DNA from: a virus
DNA: 23,839 nucleotides
IMG/VR virus record: IMGVR_UViG_3300025276_000215
Coordinates: 1 to 23,839 of that record
Reading direction: 5' to 3' (one strand)
The notes under the pieces: model-generated
Database searches by the model: none
What the model was told of the DNA's origin: nothing
The model's input: the letters and a program-made list of their open reading frames with translations, nothing else
Program-made: the position numbers and the translations under genes
Part shown: positions 7,929 through 15,219 of the stretch, one piece after another
Numbering within the stretch: the stretch's first letter is position 1
Layout: every line of letters starts with the position of its first letter

Positions 7929-8408
7929 TTTGTTAATTATAATTGGTTCGGGTACAATTACCTCATAGAATTCAGCAGCCCAATTAATAACTGCATCAAG
8001 GTATTTTGCCGTATTTTCTCTACTTCCTTTGTCATTAGAAACAGATATTGGCTCGCGATAAACTTCACCATCCAACTTAGAAACTTTTTCAATATAAACA
8101 CCGCAACTCTTCATCATCTCTCTTTTAATATCACAATGGAGTTCCTCGTCACTCTCGTAGCATTGCCCTTTGTCTTCAGCAGCTTTTCTAATGCTAGGTA
8201 AGACAACAGACCAATAATAACCCCTCTGGTCGCTCGTTGGTCTTTGAAGCATTGCCATTATTTTCTTGCAATTCTCAGTGCCCTTTCTAACAAAAACATT
8301 AATGAAACCCGATTTAAGAGCCATTCCCTTACGAATATTGTCACTATTGCGAGCTTGTAAATCACCCCACTTTGATTTGTCTTTTATGTCGAAGTTTATT
8401 AAGTCCAT
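7917..8408 (-). CDS. NinB-like recombination protein (163 aa)
   Basis: A layout seen in NinB/Orf-type phage recombination proteins: RPTSDQRGYYWSVVLPSIRK (about 56-75; an Arg/Gln then YYW segment), a stretch with conserved Asp/Glu/His and Lys (SDEELHCDIKREMM), a Ser-rich turn, then YLDAVINWAAEFYEVIVPEP (134-153), where a WA pair precedes a proline-containing end. NinB-type proteins are thought to help load recombinases on SSB-coated DNA. The match is from memory and moderate. It overlaps by one base the YqaJ gene upstream, which supports a shared recombination role. Confidence 0.6.
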   Translation of the reverse strand: MDLINFDIKDKSKWGDLQARNSDNIRKGMALKSGFINVFVRKGTENCKKIMAMLQRPTSDQRGYYWSVVLPSIRKAAEDKGQCYESDEELHCDIKREMMKSCGVYIEKVSKLDGEVYREPISVSNDKGSRENTAKYLDAVINWAAEFYEVIVPEPIIINKKGE

Positions 8409-9034
8409 TATTTAAGTTTCTCCAAAATTTCATCTCTTAAGCCGGCGCATTTTTTAGCTTCCTCTTCAAGCCTAGCAATGAAAGGCTCATCTCTAAACTG
8501 CCTAATCACAATCAGGCTTTTCTCAGAATCTTTAGTTTTTCCTAATGCTATAAAATCGCACCATTTTCTATTAGAAACCCATAGCCCAAATTGAACTTGG
8601 CATTTATACGCTGATGGCATGACATTTGGTCTCTTTAACAAAATTGAAGAATGTCCTTCGGCTTCTAAGCATTTAACCTCGATTAATCCATTATCACCGA
8701 CTAATCCATCGGGAGAATAAGCGAAATTCTCGCACTCACTTAAGATAATTCCAATCTCCTCAACTTCACAAAAAGCGTATTCTTGATAAAGCTGTCTAGC
8801 TAACTCCTCGCGCTCATTACCGTCTTCCATAGCTAAACTTTTGAAGCCTCCCCCTACTTTAAGCTCCTCGTATGCTAATTCTAAAGCTAACTGTTTAGCA
8901 TATTTCGGCAAAGTGGCACTTTGCTTGCCAGTTGTTGGAGCTAAAAGACTAGATGCATTACTAGCGGAAACCTTACCCTTCTTGATCTCTAGCCATTCTT
9001 CAGTTCCTTGAATTAGTTGTTTAAGTATTTTCAT
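8408..9034 (-). CDS. YqaJ-type (lambda-exonuclease-like) DNA exonuclease
   Basis: A 208-aa protein with the YqaJ family landmarks: GTEEWLEIKKGKVSASNAS at 10-28, a D/N-rich MEDGNERE near 69-76, the catalytic SPDGLVGDNGLIEVKC (D109, E119, K121), and KCQVQFGLWV (Q146). The family digests one strand of double-stranded DNA ends for phage recombination by single-strand annealing, usually with a RecT/Beta-type partner, which I do not see here. The Shine-Dalgarno GAGGTGAT, just upstream of the ATG, lies within the preceding gene's end. Strong call. Confidence 0.9.
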   Translation of the reverse strand: MKILKQLIQGTEEWLEIKKGKVSASNASSLLAPTTGKQSATLPKYAKQLALELAYEELKVGGGFKSLAMEDGNEREELARQLYQEYAFCEVEEIGIILSECENFAYSPDGLVGDNGLIEVKCLEAEGHSSILLKRPNVMPSAYKCQVQFGLWVSNRKWCDFIALGKTKDSEKSLIVIRQFRDEPFIARLEEEAKKCAGLRDEILEKLK

Positions 9035-9581
9035 TTATCACCTCTTTATTTGTTTCAACAAGTCTTTTAAGTGTCTTTAAAATCCCTGCATGACTTGAAG
9101 CTAGTAAATCCTTCAAAGCTTTAACTCCGTAAGCTAGACAAATGTCAGCCGCTGATTTATCAGTCTTTCCAAGCAGCTCTTGAATTTCAATTGTTTGCTC
9201 ATCAGTTATTTTCTTAACTTGTAACGAGCTTTGCGAAACATTACGAACGCGGAGACAATCAACTTCTTGGCTTTTTACTTTAGTTTGCGAAATACCAATC
9301 TTTAGCTTCTTGCCAACTGATTCTTCAATGTACTTATCACCAGTCACTTTCATAACCATTTTAGCATTAGTAACATTGCAAATCCAAGGCTTAACCCACT
9401 TGTGATTGTCAGAGAATCTGATTACTCGCTTCTCCTCTTTAGTATTAAGAACTGGATTTTCCACCGCTTCCCATCCTGCAGAGGCAATTGTTAGAACTAC
9501 ATCTTCACCGTTAGGCAATTCTGCGTGTCCTAGATAGTTTTTATTTGGATTATGAAGCCAATGCGTTTTTGTTTTAGTCAT
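9021..9581 (-). CDS. Conserved phage protein beside YqaJ (186 aa)
   Basis: I chose the ATG at 9581 (MTKTKTHWLHNPNKNY) because GGAGG precedes it with good spacing and its start overlaps the stop of a small gene. The sequence NPNKNYLGHAELPNGEDVVL, the stretch SVGKKLKIGISQTKVKSQEV and VDCLRVRNV are typical of a widespread phage protein that sits near YqaJ/SSB genes; its N-terminal part is beta-rich (OB-like?), the C-terminal part helical. A role in recombination is inferred from neighbourhood only. It might be the missing annealing/loading partner. Confidence 0.7.
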   Translation of the reverse strand: MTKTKTHWLHNPNKNYLGHAELPNGEDVVLTIASAGWEAVENPVLNTKEEKRVIRFSDNHKWVKPWICNVTNAKMVMKVTGDKYIEESVGKKLKIGISQTKVKSQEVDCLRVRNVSQSSLQVKKITDEQTIEIQELLGKTDKSAADICLAYGVKALKDLLASSHAGILKTLKRLVETNKEVINENT

Positions 9582-9699
9582 TATCAAGCCCTCCATCATA
9601 AGTAATACCATATTTCTCACCCATTTCAGCAAAAGGCTCAAAAGCATTTACCATTATTTCAGCCATTGCTTCATCGACTATTTTTATTTCTTTAGACAT
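9574..9699 (-). CDS. Small acidic protein (41 aa)
   Basis: Begins MSKEIKIVDEAMAEIMVNAF and ends in YDGGLDND. The stop overlaps the start region of the 186-aa gene (ATGACTAA), and the ribosome-binding site of that gene lies inside this one, so the two are likely translated together. Net negative charge; no family is recognised. A GAGAG sequence upstream is a possible ribosome-binding site. Confidence 0.6.
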   Translation of the reverse strand: MSKEIKIVDEAMAEIMVNAFEPFAEMGEKYGITYDGGLDND

Positions 9700-9709
9700 A
9701 ACTCTCTTT

Positions 9710-10006
9710 TTAATTATTTAGACTTTGTGTGTCGTAATATTCAGATCTTAAATCCGATTCCTCATCTTCATTTATTAATTTATTCTCTTGATATTTCTCT
9801 TCAGCAGCTTCTTGCCATTTTTTAGCATACTTAGCATGATTTAAAGTAAATTCAGAGTTAAAGCCTATTTTACTGATAGCCTCAATCTCTAAAACATCTT
9901 TACAATCTTCGCAATGCTGCAAGTAATCTTTACGGAGTTCCGGCAAAGTATCAGCTTCTAATGCGCCCGAATTTTCTTCTAAATCTATTGAGTAGTAAAT
10001 TTTCAT
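9710..10006 (-). CDS. Hypothetical acidic protein (98 aa)
   Basis: The ATG at 10006 (MKIYYSIDLEENSGALEADT) is preferred: the frame is open further upstream, but only through a low-complexity repeat that leaves most frames open. The protein is rich in Glu and Asp, with four aromatic/Cys positions (DYLQHCEDCKDV) and a helical C-terminal half. It starts 16 bases after the Gly-rich gene's stop. No Shine-Dalgarno is clear. Function unknown. Confidence 0.6.
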   Translation of the reverse strand: MKIYYSIDLEENSGALEADTLPELRKDYLQHCEDCKDVLEIEAISKIGFNSEFTLNHAKYAKKWQEAAEEKYQENKLINEDEESDLRSEYYDTQSLNN

Positions 10007-10022
10007 TTTGTAATTGTTTTTG

Positions 10023-10245
10023 TTAAGCGCCATAGCCATAGCCATCGCCAGATCCATCGCCATAGCCATAGCCATCACCAGATCCAAAGCCATAGCCATA
10101 GCCATCACCAGATCCAGAGCCAGATCCATCGCCATCGCCATTGCCAAAGCCATAGCCATCACCAGATCCAGAGCCATAGCCAGAGCCAGAGCCAGAGCCA
10201 TCGCCATAACCATAACTATCGCCAGATCCATAGCCGCCGCCAGCG
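10023..10245. repeat. Low-complexity hexanucleotide-like repeat region
   Basis: Units resembling GGCTAT, GGATCT and GGCGAT follow one another for about 200 bases on the minus strand. No stop codon is found in several frames on either strand. Repeats of this kind can change length by slippage in steps of six, keeping the frame. Confidence 0.75.
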
Positions 10246-10271
10246 CTTTCTACTTTATGCCTTATAATCAT
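10023..10271 (-). CDS. Gly/Tyr/Ser/Asp repeat protein (82 aa)
   Basis: After MIIRHKVESA the protein is built of short units such as GYGYGDGSGDG, i.e. Gly alternating with Tyr, Ser or Asp. The DNA is a matching hexanucleotide-type repeat. Its ATG overlaps the end of the preceding DUF6948-like gene (frame shift of the overlap, 17 bases). Low-complexity Gly/Tyr/Asp proteins occur in several phages next to DUF6948-like genes, as I recall; the function is unknown. Because the same DNA is open in other frames on both strands, the choice of frame rests on start position and the reasonable composition. Confidence 0.55.
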   Translation of the reverse strand: MIIRHKVESAGGGYGSGDSYGYGDGSGSGSGYGSGSGDGYGFGNGDGDGSGSGSGDGYGYGFGSGDGYGYGDGSGDGYGYGA

Positions 10272-10632
10272 CCTGGCCCTCGATTGACTTAATACTTTCT
10301 AATGAGCAAGGTATAAGTTCTACCGCTTGCAACCAATGTGAGCTAGTTGGAGCGCAGACTTTGCTGTCACTATGTAATCCGCTAATCGCAACTTCACTTA
10401 AAGAAATTCCTGCGTTAGTAGTTTTCCAATAGTACAACCTTCTAGCATCAGCGATAATTACTTCTGATCCACTTTTTTCGATAAGTTTACCAAAAAAAAC
10501 ACCAGCAGAATATGTTCTAACAATAACCTTTTTACCTACTAACGAATTCAATCCAGATTCGCTTGACTCTCTATTACTAAAGAGCTTCTCTATTTCTTTA
10601 AATTGACCTAAAGTCAAATCGTCTATGTTCAT
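10255..10632 (-). CDS. DUF6948-like phage protein (125 aa)
   Basis: Contains GKKVIVRTYSAGVFFGKL (33-50), then EVIIADARRLYYWKTTNAGI, with LSEVAISG, and ends SIEGQDDYKA. This is the layout I associate with DUF6948, a small beta-rich domain of unknown role found in phages. It is the first gene of the leftward unit starting at about 10700 and shares a 17-base overlap with the Gly-rich gene. No Shine-Dalgarno is visible; the leader is AT-rich. Recognition is from memory and not searched. Confidence 0.65.
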   Translation of the reverse strand: MNIDDLTLGQFKEIEKLFSNRESSESGLNSLVGKKVIVRTYSAGVFFGKLIEKSGSEVIIADARRLYYWKTTNAGISLSEVAISGLHSDSKVCAPTSSHWLQAVELIPCSLESIKSIEGQDDYKA

Positions 10633-10685
10633 AATTTATTTATTTTGAGTTAAGAAAAATTAGTTTTTATTATCGTCTGCAAAGT

Positions 10686-10745
10686 ACTTTACAATGATGT
10701 GAATATTAATGTCAACTATTAAAGTTAACTATTTTAGTAATAATT
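10686..10745 (-). promoter_or_regulatory. Promoter/operator of the DUF6948-to-VRR-NUC unit
   Basis: On the minus strand TTGACA (10715-10710) is followed after 18 bases by TAAAGT (10691-10686), a usable sigma70 promoter. The upstream 40 nt (10706-10745) recur at 20149-20188 with one mismatch, including a palindromic AGTTAACT here. The repeat overlaps the last codons of the GNAT gene. Likely a shared operator or activator site plus the -35 box. Confidence 0.6.
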
Positions 10746-11130
10746 TATTAATATCACCTAAAGTAGCTCTGTGTAACGCTTTAGACTCCTTAAAAATCTC
10801 ATCAAGCTCAATGTCAAGATGTATAATAAACACAGTTGTATCTTCTGAAAGTCTCGCAAAGTTCCAGAAGCCGCTTTTCTCTAAAACTCTACAACTCGCA
10901 GGATTAACTCCTCGCACGACTGCCATTAGTTTTAACACTCCGGCTCTCTTGCAATCTTGAAGATATTTACCGAGTTCTTTAGTCATTATTCCCTTGTTCC
11001 AAAATTCGGGGTCGAGATCAAATTCGATGTGGGGCAGTTTTGTTTTGTAATAATTGACTAGATTAATCCGCCCGATTTGTTTTTGGTCTTTGTCTTTGAT
11101 TTGGTGAAGGTGGGAGATTTTAGCTTTCAT
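10729..11130 (-). CDS. GNAT-type N-acetyltransferase (133 aa)
   Basis: Shows the GNAT layout of RimJ/RimL-type proteins: IEFDLDPEFWNKGIMTKELG (36-54; strand, then acetyl-CoA-binding loop region), a central LKLMAVVRG strand, and NPASCRVLEKSGFW (76-89), the classic end of the acetyl-CoA site. These enzymes move an acetyl group from acetyl-CoA to an amine. Substrate unknown. The N-terminal part is short. Weak AGGA site upstream of the ATG. Phage GNATs may modify host proteins or protect phage ones; nothing here decides it. Confidence 0.75.
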   Translation of the reverse strand: MKAKISHLHQIKDKDQKQIGRINLVNYYKTKLPHIEFDLDPEFWNKGIMTKELGKYLQDCKRAGVLKLMAVVRGVNPASCRVLEKSGFWNFARLSEDTTVFIIHLDIELDEIFKESKALHRATLGDINKLLLK

Positions 11131-11176
11131 AATTCCTATTTTATTAAACCCCCGCTATTACTAGCTTAAAAGGGGT

Positions 11177-11209
11177 AGTTTGTCTAAAGTTTGTCTAAAG
11201 TTTGTCTAG
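11177..11209. repeat. Three tandem 11-bp repeats (AGTTTGTCTAA)
   Basis: Units at 11177-11187, 11188-11198 and 11199-11209; the third ends in G. They lie in the 98-base gap between the GNAT gene and a 57-aa gene. A period of about one helix turn is typical of protein-binding iterons, so this may be an operator or origin element. Confidence 0.6.
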
Positions 11210-11228
11210 GGTTTGGATATTTTAATCA

Positions 11229-11402
11229 TTAGCTTTTTCTACCGTCACTAACTTTATTATCGAACAAAGTCTCAAGTGCGAACTTTAGCTCTCTATAAAG
11301 AAAATCCTCGCTAAATTGCGCCTCATTTTCCTTGCGCTTTTTGTGATTTGCTAGTGCCGTTAGAACTTCTTTTTCTAGTTGTATTGATGGTTGTTTAGTC
11401 AT
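11229..11402 (-). CDS. Small charged protein (57 aa)
   Basis: Begins MTKQPSIQLEKEVLTALANH and is mainly helical with mixed charge; no Cys and no membrane segment. A good AAGGAG site precedes the ATG by a normal distance, and gene spacing is tight, which supports translation. It is in the same leftward run as the zinc-ribbon-like gene. No family is recognised. Confidence 0.65.
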   Translation of the reverse strand: MTKQPSIQLEKEVLTALANHKKRKENEAQFSEDFLYRELKFALETLFDNKVSDGRKS

Positions 11403-11417
11403 ATTTCTCCTTTTTAA

Positions 11418-11780
11418 TTATTGTCTAAAGTTAAACTCATCAGCTAAAACCTTTTTAACTTCTGGTCTTAGCTCTTGAGTTTCTAAAATAGCTCCGATAT
11501 GAGATAATTTCATATCGCAAAGCTTGATGTAATGAAGGTATTCATCCCCATTTTTACCGTAAGATCCCCACCCGAAATTTAGCCTTATTTTTTCGTGAGG
11601 GTCAGTGTCATAAATAGCTGCATCAATAAAATCAGCTCCGTTGAATTTCCTGTAGTCTAAGCCGCCATCAATTGAAGTGTTACCGCAATCGCAGATTTGA
11701 TGGTCGTGACGATGTCTACTTATAATTCTTTCGAAGCACTTGTTGCAGATTACTGAATTTAATAAGATTTGTTTAGCCAT
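11418..11780 (-). CDS. Zinc-ribbon protein, DUF7695-like (120 aa)
   Basis: CNKC (C12, C15) and CDC (C30, C32) frame a small zinc ribbon with RHRHDHQICDCGNTSIDGGL, a layout I associate with DUF7695. The second half (WGSYGKNGDEYLHYIKL, DMKLSHIGAILETQ) resembles a separate small domain with Trp and a conserved helix, often seen downstream of such ribbons. A good AAGGAG site precedes the ATG. Probably nucleic-acid binding or protein contact; precise role unknown. Confidence 0.65.
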   Translation of the reverse strand: MAKQILLNSVICNKCFERIISRHRHDHQICDCGNTSIDGGLDYRKFNGADFIDAAIYDTDPHEKIRLNFGWGSYGKNGDEYLHYIKLCDMKLSHIGAILETQELRPEVKKVLADEFNFRQ

Positions 11781-11804
11781 TATTTCTCCTTTATTTAAAT
11801 TATA

Positions 11805-12077
11805 TTATGACCAAATTCTATGGCACTCTGCTACGTGTTCAAGGCCTCCATACCCCTCTATCTGATACTCGACATTATCTGGTATTGATATAACTTCAAG
11901 CTCAGCATGTAATCCGCTAGCCATCGCCCCTAGCTTTTCTACACATTCCACTAAGACAGGATTACTTCTGTCAATATTAAAGCCCCCTCTAGAACAAACC
12001 CCTTTTGATGCAAAAAATTCATGGGCTTTATCTGATAGTCCAAACCCTCCATGACACCTATTTATTACTACTTTCAT
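11805..12077 (-). CDS. Conserved phage protein (90 aa)
   Basis: I place the start at ATG 12077 (MKVVINRCHGGFGLSDKA) because AAAGGGA precedes it; an upstream in-frame TTG (12095) lacks a ribosome-binding site. The sequence DRSNPVLVECVEKLGAMASG and the VISIPDNVEYQIEGYGGLEH part are typical of a small phage family of unknown function that I have seen in other phages. It is compact, with a helix-turn-beta feel. No catalytic motif. Confidence 0.65.
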   Translation of the reverse strand: MKVVINRCHGGFGLSDKAHEFFASKGVCSRGGFNIDRSNPVLVECVEKLGAMASGLHAELEVISIPDNVEYQIEGYGGLEHVAECHRIWS

Positions 12078-12091
12078 ATTTTTCCCTTTAT

Positions 12092-12547
12092 TCAAATTGT
12101 TTTATAAAATTTCTCATAAACTTTTCTCGCTTGCTTTTCAGCAGAGCAAATAAGTTTATCAAAATCCTCGTCCTTAGTGTCATTCTCCGCTAATCTTGAA
12201 CAGAACTCAACTAATCTTTTAGTAATTGCTGCAATATCACGATAAGTATTTGTAATATTACCTTCTTTCTCGTCAAAAATAAGCTGAGTTAGAAAGTGAG
12301 TTGTCAGAACCATTTTCCTACCTTTTAAATAAGTATTGTCGGCGCAAAATAACTTTATTTTAAACACTCGTCTAGCTACTCTATTTGAGATTTTCTTCAT
12401 TTTAAACTTATTAAAATCACAGAAATTCATCAAATGTTTTGAGCAGTAGTTTCTAATTGCTCTTGAACTTCTATCGTTATCATCAGCTAGTGAGAATAAG
12501 ATTAGAGAAGGTAGCATTAATTGACACAGTCTTTTATCGTTTAGCAT
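12092..12547 (-). CDS. Hypothetical helical protein (151 aa)
   Basis: Mostly helical, basic, with several Cys (C8, C34, C43, C68). Starts MLNDKRLCQLMLPSLILF and ends EKQARKVYEKFYKTI. No membrane segment of normal length, no known motif. It lies downstream of DnaB in the replication operon; a helper role is only a guess. Confidence 0.6.
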   Translation of the reverse strand: MLNDKRLCQLMLPSLILFSLADDNDRSSRAIRNYCSKHLMNFCDFNKFKMKKISNRVARRVFKIKLFCADNTYLKGRKMVLTTHFLTQLIFDEKEGNITNTYRDIAAITKRLVEFCSRLAENDTKDEDFDKLICSAEKQARKVYEKFYKTI

Positions 12548-12556
12548 TTTTATTAG

Positions 12557-12769
12557 TTATTTGATTAATTCTCTAAAGCTTGAAAGCTTAAAATTAGTAT
12601 TATCTTTGATGATTGACTCCATCTTGTCAAAATTACCGGAAGTAATGAGCGCGTCATATTGATTAACACTATCGAAGTGCTGCAAAAAGATTTCGCGATT
12701 GCTTTGAAAGAACTTCGCTTTCGATGCGTGTTGTTTTATTCTTTCAAGAGCTTGTTTTACGTGTTCCAT
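12557..12769 (-). CDS. Small protein after DnaB (70 aa)
   Basis: I use the ATG at 12769 (MEHVKQALERIKQHASKAKF), which starts one base after the DnaB stop; the frame is open a further 20 codons, but that part overlaps the helicase gene. The protein is helical and basic to neutral. No Shine-Dalgarno is seen, so coupled translation with DnaB is likely. Function unknown; a helicase partner is possible from the position. Confidence 0.55.
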   Translation of the reverse strand: MEHVKQALERIKQHASKAKFFQSNREIFLQHFDSVNQYDALITSGNFDKMESIIKDNTNFKLSSFRELIK

Positions 12770-12770
12770 G

Positions 12771-14045
12771 TTAAAAATTATTTTCGCTAAATTTATTGAA
12801 CTCGCCATCAAAATTAATGACAATATCACCCCTTGGCCCGTTTCTATTTTTTGCGACCTCTACATTGACAATCTTTCTACTCTGTTGCTGATCGTCTTCT
12901 GAATCACTCCACAGATTAATAACGCAATCTGAATCCTCAGCTATTCCACCGCTTCCCTTCAATGCTTTTAGACCGGGCTTTTCTCCTAAGGCGCTTTTAG
13001 TTAGCTGACTTAACACGATTACGCTGACATGATATTTAGTAGCTAAATCTTGCAAGCCGTTAATATTTTCTTTAATTAGAGAAGCTTCATTAATATTTTT
13101 AGCATTTCGAAGCGCCATGATTTGAATATAATCGACAACAATTAGTTTTATCGGAGAAGCTCTTAATTTGCGCTTTAAGACACTTTCCATCTCTGGCAAG
13201 GTAAGATGTCCTTTTTCTGTCATAAAGTAGTTTGTGCTTAATCTATTCCATTCCTCGCGTGCTTCAGTAAACCTATCTTTCTCATGTTCAAAAATATTAT
13301 TAATTAAAATGCGAAATGGATTAATTTCTGAAAAGTGAGCCAAGAATCTTGAAAACAAGTTTTTGCGCTCCATCTCCATTGAAAAGAATAGCACGCCGTA
13401 CTGTTTTTTTAGAGCTTTTATTATCACTTGTTGCGCGAGACTAGTTTTTCCAGTTCCAGGTGCTGCTCCAATTGTGTAAAGTCTATCAGTAGTGAATCCG
13501 CCGTTTAGCATTTTATCTAAACTTAGTAAGCCACTTGGGATTATTATGTTAGAAGTTCCTTCTTTCCAAGAATCATCAAGAGCTTTATTTAAAGATTCTC
13601 CGTCCAGTATCTCAATTTCTTCGCTTTCGTAGCAAGTTGAAGCTATTAAATCTTGAGTCTTTGTAACGAGATCAATAGACGAATCATTATCAGAATCACT
13701 AAGCAATTGATTAAACCCTAAAATTAGATCTCTTTTTTTAGCAAGTTCAATGACACTAAAAGCATAAGATCGAATTGGATTCATTAGATTATTGATGTAT
13801 CTCAAGTGATTTAAATAATCTAACCCCTCCGGTAGCTCTTTAAAGAAAGAGCGAATTGTTACAAAATCTACTTCAACTTTTTCTAAATTTATTTTATTAA
13901 GAATCTCTTCGTAGATAGCTTGATTGCTCTGACTGCTGAAATGCTCACTTCTGAGAATATCACTAACTTTAATCAAAGACTCATTGTGTGTAAGTAATAC
14001 GCTTAATATAGCTTCTTCAGCTTCTGAGTTTGAGTGTTCTATCAT
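12771..14045 (-). CDS. dnaB: Replicative DNA helicase, DnaB family (424 aa)
   Basis: A full-length DnaB-like protein. The N-terminal domain (about 1-140) is helical, starting HSNSEAEEAILSVLL. The RecA-type C-terminal domain has Walker A GAAPGTGKTS (193-202), Walker B LIVVDYIQIM (301-310), a SQL switch (346-348) and the KGSGGIAEDSD loop (363-373). It unwinds DNA at the phage fork. The ATG overlaps the upstream stop (ATGA). Neighbours: a DUF6291-like protein that may load it. Strong call. Confidence 0.93.
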   Translation of the reverse strand: MIEHSNSEAEEAILSVLLTHNESLIKVSDILRSEHFSSQSNQAIYEEILNKINLEKVEVDFVTIRSFFKELPEGLDYLNHLRYINNLMNPIRSYAFSVIELAKKRDLILGFNQLLSDSDNDSSIDLVTKTQDLIASTCYESEEIEILDGESLNKALDDSWKEGTSNIIIPSGLLSLDKMLNGGFTTDRLYTIGAAPGTGKTSLAQQVIIKALKKQYGVLFFSMEMERKNLFSRFLAHFSEINPFRILINNIFEHEKDRFTEAREEWNRLSTNYFMTEKGHLTLPEMESVLKRKLRASPIKLIVVDYIQIMALRNAKNINEASLIKENINGLQDLATKYHVSVIVLSQLTKSALGEKPGLKALKGSGGIAEDSDCVINLWSDSEDDQQQSRKIVNVEVAKNRNGPRGDIVINFDGEFNKFSENNF

Positions 14046-14785
14046 TTGATTTCTATTAATTGTTTAAATTGCGCTTTAATCTCGCTTTTTACTGCTTCTG
14101 ACAACTTGTAAGCTTTAGTTTTCATTAAAGGAAAACAAGTTATTACCGCTTTTTCTCCGATTTTTACCGATTTGAAATAATTGTCTTTTGCGATTGCGTT
14201 TAATTTTGCAATAACGGGGTCTTGAACTTCTGAAATTGAGTCGTCTTTACTTTCCCAATTTAAAAGTTTTTGCTTCCAGTTCTTAACTGCATTACCTTTG
14301 CTGTCTTTCCAATTTCCGGCAGAGTAGTAATCGAAGAATTTCTTAGGATTTACAGAGTTACCTCGTTCCTGACAATATTTTTTTACTTCTTCAAGTGTTG
14401 GTGAAATAAAACCCTTGGGTTTTTTACTCTTAACTTCTTTCTTACTATCACTCTTACTATCACTCTTACTATCACTCTCTGCTACGTTTGCTACGTTTTG
14501 TTTGCAATTGCTAGCATTTGCTACCTTTTGTTTACCACCCTTTGAACCCGCTAAAGATCTAGCTTCACAAGTCTTTAGGTACTTTTCTTCATCTCTTAAG
14601 AATTGATTTAAAAAGGGTTCAAATATGATTGAGATTAAAGTATCTTCAGGTAAACTTAAGTCTGCTTGATAGTTAGAAATAGTTTTAAATAACTTTCCAG
14701 CTTGCTGATCTGAAAGTTTGTTCAGAATAGATAAGCTATCTTTATGAATTATAAAACTCTTACGTTTTGTTGTTTGATTTGTCAT
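14042..14785 (-). CDS. DUF6291-like replication protein (247 aa)
   Basis: The N-terminal part (KSFIIHKDSLSILNKLSDQQ, then AGKLFKTISNYQ) is the DUF6291 layout. After a linker with repeated SDSK units, residues 120-180 contain PTLEEVKKYCQERGN and FFDYYSAGNWKDSKGN, with NWKQKLLNWE, a pattern seen in phage replication proteins (DnaD- or primosome-like). Position directly upstream of DnaB suggests an initiator or helicase loader. Its start overlaps the small upstream gene by 26 bases; no Shine-Dalgarno is clear. Confidence 0.7.
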   Translation of the reverse strand: MTNQTTKRKSFIIHKDSLSILNKLSDQQAGKLFKTISNYQADLSLPEDTLISIIFEPFLNQFLRDEEKYLKTCEARSLAGSKGGKQKVANASNCKQNVANVAESDSKSDSKSDSKKEVKSKKPKGFISPTLEEVKKYCQERGNSVNPKKFFDYYSAGNWKDSKGNAVKNWKQKLLNWESKDDSISEVQDPVIAKLNAIAKDNYFKSVKIGEKAVITCFPLMKTKAYKLSEAVKSEIKAQFKQLIEIK

Positions 14786-14960
14786 TTTGAGTCATTTCAT
14801 TGATTAACATTACACAGTTATTTTTGAACGCATAAAGAATCTTCTTAATAGATTGCTTTTGTTCGTTAGTAGCTTTCATAGACTCAAGAACAGGCATTAC
14901 ATAGCCCACGAGTTTAGTTGCTTCATTATTTAGACTTTCTTCGATTTGATTGTTTTTCAT
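14760..14960 (-). CDS. Small helical protein (66 aa)
   Basis: First gene of the DnaB unit. It is helical with mixed charge (NEQKQSIKKILYAFKNN) and ends MTQNDKSNNKT. A long overlap with the next gene implies joint translation. Leader is AT-rich with no Shine-Dalgarno. Family not recognised. Confidence 0.6.
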   Translation of the reverse strand: MKNNQIEESLNNEATKLVGYVMPVLESMKATNEQKQSIKKILYAFKNNCVMLINEMTQNDKSNNKT

Positions 14961-15219
14961 TGTATGTTTTACATTATATTCGCAAAAGTCCTCACGGCTT
15001 GTATTTAAACTTTACCGTAATTTACTTTTGCATAAGATAGTCTGTTATTAGTATTTATTAGTCAAAGTCTATTGTAGTTAATTTCTATACATTCCGAGAA
15101 ATCATGCATAGTAAAGCGTGATTTTCTATATATTATACTTGATTTTAAAAGGCCCTATCACTAAAGTAAGGATTGAATGTTCTCCTTACTTTGTTTGAAC
15201 CCTCTTCAATCAAAGGAAA
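14961..15219. other. Non-coding region with two hairpins, likely promoter or origin
   Basis: No convincing gene is seen. On the minus strand a TATAAT lies at 15137-15132 and a second TATAAT near 14980, candidates for the DnaB-unit promoter without strong -35 boxes. Hairpins at 15098-15125 (10-bp stem, two G-T pairs) and 15163-15192 (10-bp perfect stem, arms AAAGTAAGGA/TCCTTACTTT). The AT-rich, hairpin-dense stretch directly upstream of a replication gene set could be a control region or a replication origin. Confidence 0.45.

Noticed and set aside
10014-10292. Open frames on the plus strand and in another minus frame across the Gly-rich repeat
   Set aside because: They exist because the 6-nt-type repeat contains no stops; the start-linked minus frame is more credible.
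11177-11209. CRISPR-like array
   Set aside because: Only three directly adjacent 11-bp units without spacers.
12092-12547. A membrane protein from the hydrophobic start of the 151-aa gene
   Set aside because: The hydrophobic stretch is too short and is interrupted by charged residues.
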